A DNA stretch of 64,000 bases from Limonium bicolor (lineage: Eukaryota > Streptophyta > Magnoliopsida > Caryophyllales > Plumbaginaceae), in contig CM041782.1 of the NCBI GenBank assembly GCA_023374045.1, forward strand, positions 181,804,629 to 181,868,628. Direction: 5' to 3'. The notes under the pieces are model-generated. The model did no database searches and was not told where the DNA came from. It was given only the letters and a program-made list of their open reading frames with translations. Below are positions 34,239-44,898 of this stretch, in pieces. The translations under genes and the position numbers were made by a program. The number at the start of each line of letters is the position of its first letter. The stretch's first letter is position 1.

Positions 34239-34251
34239 GGCAACGGCGCCA
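34239..34251 (-). promoter_or_regulatory. A1 primer binding site (tRNA-Asp)
   Basis: On the minus strand TGGCGCCGTTGCC, three bases after the 5' LTR, matches the complement of the 3' end of plant tRNA-Asp (GGCAACGGCGCCA), the primer used by Athila-type elements. The match stops after 13 bases. Confidence 0.88.
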
Positions 34252-34254
34252 TTT

Positions 34255-36061
34255 TGCAAACGATTTATTTGATATATTAAAAACTAAGAAATAATCCTAG
34301 AAATCAACAAATCAATAGACCGTCGATTCCAAAAATCCCGGTCGTAGTAGTATAGCAATTTAGAAGCGACCAGGTGTCAATCCACGGGACTTGAGGTAAA
34401 TAAGTCTAGCCTACGACAATGGGTAATTCAAAAGGGGTTGTTTTTGTTTTGGGATTTAAATAAATAACAAGAACGAGATAATTAAAATAATAGACAGGAA
34501 AATAAATAACAGATAAAGTGATAGATGATATGGATGAGCGGGACTCTAGGTTCAGGTTAAAACCGTTTGATCAATTATGTCTACTGGTTTAATTAAAGAC
34601 AGATTGGCAAAATTCCTAATATTTTCTTAAGAGCTAAATCCTAGTCTCAGAAGAACTCGTTTACCAGAAATGCGGGGTCTAGTCTAGACTCAAGCAGAAA
34701 CACATGTAAACGGATTAAGTATGAGGAATAATAATTTGCGTCTGAAGATATAATTAATTAATCTAATCAATAATTCCACAGATATACAGATTAATTTAAC
34801 CGATCTATTTATCACTTGGTCGGATCAAAATAGATTTAGTAAAGCAGTTCAATAAACTCATGACATTTATTAAAAAGCGCAAGAATAACATTAATCGTAA
34901 CAATTCGCAATTAATTAAAACCAGTAAATATAAATTACATAATTAAAACAAACTGAAATAAACCATCCCCCAGAGTAAATTCTCTAAACCGACATAATAA
35001 ATAAATAGAGAGAATAAGAAATCATCTTATCTGACATCCTAATATTGCGTTGTTATTTGGACTGATAATATGTCGATTTATCAGTTGAATAATGGGTATG
35101 AATGGAAAATGGATGAATGGATTATGAAGGTGAGTGAGGTGCTGTATGATGGTAGTATCGGATGGATGAGTGTGAGAGTGAATGGGAAATTGTGGATGAA
35201 TGGAAGAGTGAGATGAATGGAGGTGGTATTGTGTAGTAGTGGTGTGGAAACACCACGTACTGGATGTGTTGGGATGGTGATGTAGAGCTCTATTTATAGA
35301 GCTTGTATGGATGTTTAAGGTGGTGGGTTGAATGGTATTTGAGCTGGAAAGAAGAAAACTGATCGTGGAGCATGGGAGAATGAATTTGATAATGATAGTG
35401 ATAAGAGTGATTAATGGTATATGATTGTGAATGGGCGACTGTAATGGGGCGGTGTGTTGTCGGAAGTTTAAAATGCTAAACTTTGATTTTCTTCAATTGG
35501 CGCTTCAGATTGTCGGCCTTTGTGACGTCCGCGTTTGCGTCCGTATTTCTGTCCGCGTGCGGACGTGACTCAAAGGGGCTGTCCTCGTTGTTGTCCGCGT
35601 GCGGACGTGAGTGTAAAAAGGAAACCCGATCTAGAGTTGTCCGCAATTCTGTCCGTTTTCCGGACGCGTTTGAAGTTGCAAGCGTCCGTGAATTAATCCA
35701 TTCTACGGACGTGAGTGTAAAAAGGAAACCCGATCTAGAGTTGTCCGCAATTCTGTCCGTTTTCCGGACGTGTTTGAAGTTGCAAGCGTCCGTGAATTAG
35801 TCCGTTCTGCGGGCGTGAGTGTAAAAAGGGGGAAACTCGATCTAGAGCTGTCCGCTTTTGTGTCCGTGTCTTCCCATCCGGATACATATCCGGACATGTG
35901 TAAATTTTCCTCTTTTTGTTCCAAAAGCTCTAAACTCCCTCCTAATCACGTCCTAAGCCAAAATATCATGAAAACAAGAAGGTAAATGCATAAATCTAAG
36001 TAAAAGATATGGAAAACAGGGTTTAAAGCACTCAAAAGATAGATCAATAATCAGTGCATCA
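34255..36061 (-). repeat. A1 5' LTR
   Basis: 1,807 bp, in element sense from 36061 to 34255. Same structure as the 3' LTR: palindromes at about 35520-35895, TATA box at 35291-35298, tRNA-Asp-like region at 34341-34388 on the plus strand. Confidence 0.92.
35520..35895. repeat. Palindrome array in A1 5' LTR
   Basis: Same content as in the 3' LTR, with a few differences inside the palindromes, for example CCGGACGTG for CCGGACGCG, and an extra GTTGTCCGCGTGCGGAC near 35589. The 105-bp unit is repeated about twice. Confidence 0.9.
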
Positions 36062-36066
36062 TCCAC

Positions 36067-38050
36067 CTCTGTATTGCATATACTGAACAGGGGTACTGAA
36101 AAATTAAAATCATGAACTGATGTAGTCCTTTTCTTGTTGTTGTCTTTCTGTTTAGTACTTAATCTGTCTTCTAGCCTGTCCCATGGTACTCACCTATTTA
36201 GTTAAGTATTTTAGCACAAATTTAACTCTCAACAACCCCCAACCAAGTTATAATGAGCTGACCGAAGTGAGCAACTGAATCCTGAAGACTGAAATACCTC
36301 CTACTGATTTCTTCGTGTTTGCTCACCTTTCTGCCCTTCAATCTAGTTTCTAATTTACCCAATGCACTCATAAACTTACTAAGGTATGTTAGAGGTGTTT
36401 TATATTCATTGGCAACTCAATACAACTGCTCCAAATCTTTCTGTACAAGGTTATACAGAACTGAAAAAGAAAATGAAAACTGAAACTCAACTGGTAGTCT
36501 CACTTCAATTTTACTTTCTATTCTGTAATCTATTTTCTGTCCGATTTCATAAGCTAATGCAACTTCCCATCTGTTTCTCTTATGTTTGTTATTCTTCTGT
36601 CTTTTAATCTATCTCAAGTACTCCCAAATTTGTTTTAGTTTCTAGGTAAGTATTTGATATAGTCTTAACCTCAACCAAACTCAAAGCAACAAGGAACACC
36701 CCTCTGAGTTCTTTACACAAATCTGAAAACTGAAAACAGAAAACAGAAAACCTGAGCTGATAATTGCAATTCTGTTTTCGGTTGGTTCATAATCCTGGTT
36801 TTCAATCTTTTCCCAATTATCTAGCTACTTAGTTAAACGTCTTGGTATTGTTTTAATCTTTAACACAGACCTAAAATAACAAGGAATACACCTCTGAATC
36901 CTCTTTACACAGAAAACCGAAAACTGAAACTGAAAAATCATGGACTGAAGTATGTTCATTGCTATGGTTGGTTTCTGTTATCTAATCTGACTTATAATTA
37001 TTCCCCAAAATGCAGACTTAGTAAGTTAAATGTATTATCTCGGTTTTAGATTTAAAACAGATCCATAACAATAGGAGCAACCCTCTGTAAACTCCCCACA
37101 TGGAACTTGAAAGTTGTAGAAACTGAAATTATGAAACTGCTAACCTCACTTGATTTAGATTACCAGTCTGTCTTCAAATCTCTCCCAAAGTGTTTACAGC
37201 TTAAGTTATGTGTTTTAGTTAGGTTTCATGTTTTTATCAAACCACCCCAACCCTCTTGACCTATCTACAATTTTAGTTATACTGAAACTGATGAAACCGA
37301 AAATAAAACAGCAACATAGAACTAGTATCTTCACTTCTGTCTTTCCCTTTTGTTCCTCACTCTGGTTTCCAGTTCCCCCAAGTTGTTTACCTCTTTCGTT
37401 ATGTGATTTACCACGATTTCAAATTCAAGAACAGACCCAACCTCACCTAGACAACATCTCTGAAACTTCTCATACTGAACCGGTAATTGTTGCAGAAACA
37501 GAAAACATGAACTGATATAAACTCTCTATCCCTTTCTGTGTTCACAACTTGACTTCCAATTTCACCCAGCTTATTTACTCCTGTAGTCAAGTGTTTTATT
37601 AGGACTTTAAACTCCAAGCAGATCCCAAACAACATTGTTAATACTACTGAACATTGCTTATACTGAAACTGGAAAAATCTGAAAAACTGAAATCAAGTTT
37701 AGCATTCTCCTACTCCTATCACCTTTCTAATGAGTTAATGGTTTCTCTAGCATTTCCCCAAATTATCTGCATGTGGACTAATATGTTAGCAAGGTCTCAA
37801 GTTGATTATCCAGCCAATACAAGCTTTATATAACTTCTGAAAAGTTGATATACAGAAAACCCACAACTGCAGAAACTGAAATCTATTCCTGCACACTTCT
37901 ACTTCTTACTTCTATCTTAATATGCTATTTGTTTCCCCTAACACTGCAAGCTGGTTACTAGAAAGATCTTAGATTCGTCATTAGCTCAATACCTTATTCA
38001 TATTACTTCTGAAACAGACGGCGCAGAGGTGTAAGTTGTAGAATTAAACT
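36067..38050. repeat. Degenerate ~185-bp tandem array, right part
   Basis: About ten units can be followed by recurring landmarks at roughly 36166, 36331, 36590, 36770, 36969, 37161, 37335, 37521, 37700 and 37893. Each has a TCTGTCTTCAATCT-like word, CCCAAATTATTTAC-like, AGTTAAGTGTTTTAG-like, then AACAGACCC and a run of GAAAACTGAAACTG. Most spacings are 165-200 bp. Units are too diverged for a recent satellite. Confidence 0.65.
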
Positions 38051-39960
38051 CACTTCGGCACTAGTTTATTAGTTGATTCATACAGAATCTTCCTGCCATC
38101 TTAACTTGTTATTAAACTCATAGGAAGCTGGCACATTGGTCACTTAATGCTTCAGAATCTATTAGTTACTCTCGTGGACTAATTGCCATACTCTTTCGGT
38201 GCTAGGACATAAGATTTACAACTCAGAAATTAGATCTTATTACATCAACTTTGCTAACTTAACAACGAGCGCATAACCAGATTTCTTTGTGGTAATTTCT
38301 AGCTCCAAACCAATGGATCTTTCCCACTTGTTTTCAGTAATTTTTTAAGCACGTTTTTTGCTTATTAAAACCTGGTGTTTAGACTACCGCTTAGCCAGTT
38401 CATTATCCTTATAATACATAGCGTTTCCCAGCCCGTTGTTACATATTTATCAGAACAACTTCAAACAGAATTTTAATACAAGATCAAATTCAGTTATAGA
38501 GTAGGAGTTTAGATTACAACCTTAAGGTTTTCGAAGTGGTTTTTCCCTGGTTAATTCTTGATACTCTTTGGTCTATTTCCGCACCTAGACAGAAACAAGT
38601 GCCAAGGTCAGTTTGGTTGTTCATTTCCGTTTTAAACAACAAGTGTTAGTTGGCAAGGTTTTTGGTAGTTTTTACCTTTCTTGGAGTTGATTACTCTTGA
38701 ATTTCAGTTGAGCCTTTGTTGGTGAAACCACTCCAAACAGAGTCCTCCATAACCGGGCATGGACAGAAGGAATTTCTCAGGTCAGCAGGTGTATTTAGAG
38801 GCACTAAAAAAACGAGACATAAAGCTAGAAAGACTTGACAGTTTGTGGCCTCATCTTGGAACTGTTTTCAGGACAGTTTGAGTAGGTTTCTTGATGGTTA
38901 TTGGTGAAATCTTGAGGATGTTCTACAGATCGATTCACGCATGCAAAAGGGTTAGATAAAAAGAGGAAGTCAATACTCGCTTTTTCGGACCTCCAAAACA
39001 GAGAACAGAGAGTAAGTTATGGAGTCAAAATTTACAGTTTCCTGCCCTCACCTTTAAGAGATCAAGCAGAGGATTTTGTTACAGATTTCTAGAGATTCAA
39101 CCAGCCGGCTTGCACTAGCATCCCAAGAGGAGTGGCATGGGTTTTTCCTTGGGGATTTTCAGTACACCTCATGGGAACATTTCCAGAAGATGTTGCGCAG
39201 GAAAAAACAATGGGTGAACATGGAGTTAGCCGGTGGAGATCTTCGGACAGAAAACAAGGAACATACGAAGATGGGTTTATCATTCATTACCTTGCTAGTT
39301 GGGTGGTGTTGTTTCCAGATTCTCAGAACCGGCAAAACTCAAAGATTCGGGCATGCACGAGGAGAAATGAAAGGTCTTCAATTTCAGATAAACAAGTAAA
39401 AGGTTGATGAACAACAAAGGTGCATCCATTACCGAGATTGCGAGGAGAAAATCAAAGAGAAACAATGGGACATCGGGGAATTACCTTGCGCCAATGGACA
39501 GAGGAAATTTAGGATTTTCGGGACATGCAAGCATCGAGCATGCTCAGAAGTTACGAACGTGGAAACTCGTTCCCTGTACTTGCACTAGGCGTGAGGCAAT
39601 GGGAGGATGTGAAAGAATTGAGTGAAATTTTACTAGTTGCAGGCGCCCATACTGGCGAGAAGGGAGGGGCACTGATTTCAATCAGTGGGAATAATTCGTA
39701 TAGGGAGAATGGAAAGAGTTGAGTGGGATTTAATCTCGACAGACATACACGCAAGAGAGGGGAATGCATCGGTTTACAGGTAGCAATGAAGGGCTGAGTG
39801 ATTAATTAAATGAGGGTCAGTGAAGCTTGCAAAATTATCGATCATGGTATGAAAGAGTGGGTTTTGATTTTATTGTTGTCCTTTATAGAGCTAAGTAGTG
39901 CATAGGTAAGCAGTTTAACATTTAAGTCAGGGAATATAAAGCGGTGAGCACAAATACTTT
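38051..39960 (-). mobile_element. LTR F, right part (leader-like and promoter-like region)
   Basis: No supported gene. On the minus strand there are donor-like GTAATG sites (AAG/GTAATG at about 39291-39283) and a TATA-like CTCTATAAAGG at about 39891-39881, consistent with the U3/R end of a reverse LTR. The expected terminal GGGGTATTTCA is not found, so the right boundary is unknown. ORFs of 60-107 codons at 39076-39769 overlap in several frames and match nothing I recognise. Confidence 0.4.
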
Positions 39961-41247
39961 ATGTTATAATGTTACTAGTACATGTTTGTATCCAATAACG
40001 TAGCTCGTATATTATCCCTCGTAACATATGTTACTTAGTACAGTCATTATATGTCGACGAGTACTTCATATATTTCAGTTTGCATAATGCATTGCACCTG
40101 TTTCGTGTACAAAGGTCCTAATATGGACTAATTTAATTTACTCAGTTGTATTTATTTATGCCGAAACCCAAGAGCACCAATGCTTATATTATAGTGTGAC
40201 TTGCTATCACATTCACGGACACATGTATGTCCCTTAGTATCTTAGGGTATAAGTTGTAGTACAATCATACCTTAATGTGACTGGTTAATTAAACATACCA
40301 CACATATTCATAATTTAATGTGTTTTAATTATTAGGGGTGTGTTTCACTGATACTCCTTTCATTGCTGTCCAAGAGAGAGAAGTGGGACCAGTTATGATT
40401 TCAAATATAATTACTTTCAAGTTAACATATATTTTCAAATTTAGAAGCAATTACACATATTAGCTTTCTTTAGTTATATTGACACTTTATAATTTATTCA
40501 CGGATATATATGTTAAATTTATATATGCTCATATTTTGTTTATATGTAAATGATTGATATTATGAAAGTACATTTGCGTGATAGGTATATATATATGTAT
40601 ATAATCAAGTAAATTTTGTTGTTAGTGACTTTTTCAATAATGATCTATCTTATGTTATTCGGTATCCAATATAATATTGTAAAAAAAGCAATATTATCAT
40701 ACCTTAGTAATACTACACATTATGACATAATTTTTTCTATTATCTTATGTAGGCGACTCGTTGACAATCAACCGGTACATTCCACCTTTTTTGGAAGAGA
40801 ATGTTAATGCTTATATACTTCAATTATTTTTGGTTGGAGCATTAACTCAATAGACTTATAATATCAATAATTAGTCTGTAAATTTTGTCAAATTAGTCTG
40901 TAAATTTTCAAGATATTTTTGTAAGTGATATATATTTGTAAAATAAACTAAATATGTATTAGATATATTCTAAAACGTTTAAAATAATTGGAATTGTCAG
41001 ATTTTTGGCCTAGTTCCATTTGAATTTAAAAATTACTTTTTATTAGTTTTTTAAAGGAAAATAACTTATAGTGCATTTTATAAGTTGATTAAGTAATTGA
41101 TATTGGATTATTTCATGCTTACGAGTTTCCCTTCAAAATCTTGACAGCCTAAAACTAGAACAAAACAACCCGTACCAAGAGTAATGGAAAAATTTGAAAA
41201 TATTCATGTATAAATTTTATACTAACATTCTGTGTACCTTAAGCCAC
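39961..41247. other. AT-rich intergenic sequence
   Basis: No gene, LTR terminus or tandem repeat was found. About 40520-40735 resembles 60850-61065 (AATTTTGTTG...TTAGTGACTTTT, then AATATTGTAA and TATCATACC in both), so the two AT-rich flanks of the O/E3 insertion share a diverged repeat. Confidence 0.6.
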
Positions 41248-44200
41248 TGTAACACCCCTGCCGCTATTCCAATCATTAACTCCTAACCCGTCTCATTTAC
41301 CATCATCAAGCAGCGGAATCAAACTACCAACGGCGGGTATTACAACGCCATTAGTCGCCCACGTGACTAACAAGGCCAAACTCAATACAACAAATCAAAT
41401 ACAGTATCGGCCTGATGGGTCATTACACCGAGTATACTAATGAACAATACATCCCAATTCCTTAACCAAATCTCAATTCAATTACAAACCTCAAAGCCAT
41501 ATTATACAATTACAATATCCATTCATTGCTATACCGAGTTACTACAATCATTAAGTTGCCGGTAACGATTCGGCTTACGAATCAACGTTTCAAATAATTA
41601 CAACCTTCACTAAACAACTACCCATGCTTACATGGCAACCCGTCCGACACTCGAAAGGTGTTCGGCTTCGATGTTCTTGTAAAATAAAAATGGTGCCCCT
41701 AGGGGCTCAGCAAAATTGCTGCATATGAAATTCGCATACCCCGCGTACTAGCGAGGGTATGCTGACTATTTGGTCGAGAGCATGCGATTCGTTTTATTTC
41801 AATCAACATGCAAGGCAACAATACATTATATATGTATGTCAACACAATCAAGGTTCAATGAAGAACACTAACACTAACACACATCGAGAGGTTAGTTTAA
41901 CATGTTCTTTACTTAGGCTTGAGGGTTTCTACCTCACTATGCCTTACTCATTTGCTAATTGTCTTACACACTCTCTTGGGTACTCTTACTCACATTCTCA
42001 ACAAGTTCTACAATACTCAACTCAGCTCTCCACTCAAACTCAAATTCTCAAGTCTCTCAAGTCACAACTCAATTCTCACATACTCTAATCAATACTCAAT
42101 ACTCGAAGGTATATGTTAAGTCATTACTCATGACCTCCGGGCAGGGTCATACACAAGACCTACCACCGGGCTTACAAATACAAACAGGGCTATACAATTA
42201 GCTCCTCAAATTCTCAAATGTCCGGTTCTCTACCGGACTACTCAAATTCCCAAAACTCCTCTCTCGGAGTCATTTCACAATCACATGGATTAGCCTAGAG
42301 GTATCTCTCTCGATAACATCTATTGGCTTAGAGAATTATCAATGTCTAGTATTCTAAGATTTAGGGTCTTGCCCAACTTATCGAATACTCTCATGTTCGG
42401 GACATTGTTTATGTTAGTCGGATCCTCTCATTGGGGTTCGACTATTACTCTAAGGGGGTTTGGTGATCCCTTACCATTCCTTACTTTTCTCAAGGTTCAT
42501 TGTTTGAACATTTATCAAGTCCTATAAGAAGAGGTTCCTTATATACTTCCACTAATAATTGTTTTGTAGATTAACTCAATTCGGTTCTCTAACCGTTATC
42601 GGGAGTTTGCCTCACCCATACAATTCTCTCACGTTCTAGTGAGTACATAGGTTTATGTTATCATTTATTGGTTCGATAGCTTTAGTGTGTTACCATGTTT
42701 TCATAAATTCACAACTTGACTCTTTCTTCGAGTCTCTAATCAAACAAGACTCAACTATGAGTCACACTACAATACACAATCACATGCAAGCAACTCATTC
42801 ACAATTCACCCATTTCATGAATTATACAAACTTTAGTTCAAATACAATTCAACAAGCAATAACACAATCCAAGCACTAACAAGTGCAAACAATCTAATTC
42901 TTGCATGTATCTTGTTAAGTGATCACACAGTCAAACAAGCACACAAATCAGAGTAACCAAGTTAGGATACAGAGCGTGAGAAAATCATACCTTTCACCGG
43001 GGTTAACTTTACCAGGTGTTCTCACGTTCCTTGGTTCACACTTGTTCCTCGAGTCTTATTCTTGAAGCACTGATTACATGTCAAATAGTTCTATTAATAT
43101 TAAGGTGTTACGATAAGTACATAATTGCTACTCCCGTACTTACCCCGTTATCCCGTTATCTCGATTTACTTAAGTGTTCTTAAACTCACAACTTTCGCAA
43201 TCACTTCTCAAACTTGTTTACACTTCTTAGGACCTTTAAAGGTCACCAAACAACTCCTAAACATCATCTAAAACCAATACCATTCAATCCCTCATGTTTT
43301 AGCCACTTAAAAACACATACGGTTGCATTCTGGGGGTCCGGACCCAAAGTCCCGGACCAATATAGAAACTCACTCTCGGCCATTTTTTCCTAGTGGTCCG
43401 GGTCTTGGTCCCGGACCAATGTAAATGTTCAGTTTCGGCCTGTTTTCTGATGCGGTCCGGGACTTGGTTCCTATCCTAAGTCCCGGACCCTGCTAAAAAC
43501 TGCTATTAAGGTAGTTTTCAACCCCAAATCAACCCTTAATCCACCCCTAATCATTCCATAAACTTTCCATAAGTTTCCTACATAATTAAACACCTCAAAA
43601 CATGCTCTAAACCACTTCAAATCCTTGGTTAAATCCACACTAAACGTCTTGCCCAAATTCAACAAACTTCCATTCACATTTTTGCATTTTGCACACTTGT
43701 GCATTTTTAGCTTCATCTTGCTAGTTCCTAGCTCCTACCAACCATACCAAATCACCTAATGACCATTCCCATTAATTCCTATACATTTGCACTTCTAAAC
43801 TCATGTCCAACTCCCATTCTCCTAAGTCTTGCACACTAACTCATTTCTAGTTTTTCCAATGCATTTCAATACCCACTTGCTAAGATTTTACCTCTCCCTT
43901 TATCCATCCTCCATTTAACATTCCAAGGTTACCATACATCTCTACTCCACCCAACTAACCACTTAAGTTCCCCCACTTACCAAGTCACCTAAAAGCACTC
44001 CTTTTCTACCAAAATTTTGCCATAGCCTCCCCATAAACCCAACATATCCCAATCCATCATTTCTCACCAATTTCATTCCTAATCTAGCCACACCCTTACA
44101 AGGGTCCTACCAGCACACATAATTCCTCAAAGTTCATCAAACAACAATATAGCTCCCAAATTCAAATGCAATGGCTCTTAGGCCCTTAAACCAAACCAAC

Positions 44201-44898
44201 ATTTCACAAATTCTCTCAAACCTCAACCCACCACATTATTTCTCATACTTTGGGTTCGTTATTCAATTTATCCCATCCCAAATCCTTAAACACATAAAAT
44301 TAGTATTAAGGTGGGTTTTCTTACCTCAATTTCTAATGAGTCATCTTTTGCTCTCTTCCTTCTCCTCTCTCCATTTCGGTCAAATTGGGCAATGGGGTTG
44401 CCAAACCCCAACCCAATATTCAAGGAACACAAAAATGCACATAATTAAAATCCTAACCCTTAGAAATACACTAATCCAATGCAAGGCTTAAAACACCATA
44501 GTTAGGGTTTACCTTTTGGAGCTTTTTAAGAGGGGTTCTCACCCTTGAATCAAGAAGGGGGTTACCCCACCATTGGAGGGTTGAAACAAAGCTCCAAAAC
44601 AAGAAGTAAACAAGGCATGAGAATGGGAAAAAATTGGCCAACAAAAGAGAAGGAGGAAAAATGAGTTTTTCATGAATCATTTTACCTTAGGAGAGAGAAG
44701 AGACTCCAAGCTACACATTGATGCCATTTTCTCTTCAAATGGGAAAACCCATGGAGATTAAATTCATCCTTTTGGAATTTTAAAAAGAGAGAATGATAGA
44801 GAATGGTGAGGAGATGAAGAATATGTGATTATTTTTGTGATTGGAGCTTTAATGAAGCTAAAGCTTGAAGGAGAAGTGGAGTAGCCATGGAAGCTTGG
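41248..44898 (-). mobile_element. Reverse LTR O, left part (continues at 58826)
   Basis: Starts TGTAACACCCCTGCC, the reverse complement of the LTR end. The rest of the LTR follows E3, ending GGGGTATTTCA at 59542; the joined length is about 4.37 kb. Landmarks: GCCCCTAGGGGC at 41695-41706 followed in sense by TTTTTATTTTACAAG, CCGCGTAC near 41743, and a palindrome array at 43335-43489. Outer flanks GCCAC (41243-41247) and ATACA (59543-59547) do not match, so there is no visible site duplication. It is probably a solo LTR formed between different elements, or it has a deleted flank. Confidence 0.8.
43335..43489. repeat. Palindrome array in LTR O: three units, core GGTCCGGG
   Basis: Units at 43335-43358, 43395-43416 and 43454-43489, period about 60 bp, of the form GGTCCGGGTCTTGGTCCCGG-ACC. 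The body of this LTR resembles S1 and E3, which have the other core (GGGTCGGTCGG). Confidence 0.9.

Larger units (their letters stand above)
27063..36061 (-). mobile_element. Element A1: complete Athila-like element lacking pol, 8,999 bp, site duplication TCCAC
   Basis: Long direct repeats (27063-28859 and 34255-36061) begin TGCAAACG and end AGTGCATCA, and TCCAC flanks both outer edges (27058-27062 and 36062-36066). The primer site is next to the right LTR, so the element reads on the minus strand. Order in that sense: 5' LTR, tRNA-Asp primer site, AT-rich leader, short gag-like ORF, a GGTGGGAGGCAACCCAC block (about 32863-32879, familiar from Athila elements), palindromes, accessory ORF, polypurine tract, 3' LTR. 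No protease, RT or integrase is present, so it depends on a helper. By eye the LTRs differ by roughly 2-3 percent, suggesting a fairly recent insertion. Superfamily placement rests on the primer site and the zinc-finger spacing. Confidence 0.88.

Noticed and set aside
39076..39769. Overlapping ORFs that might be an exon of a host gene
   Set aside because: Five short ORFs in different frames and strands, no splice pattern or known motif, and the position fits the leader-like part of LTR F.
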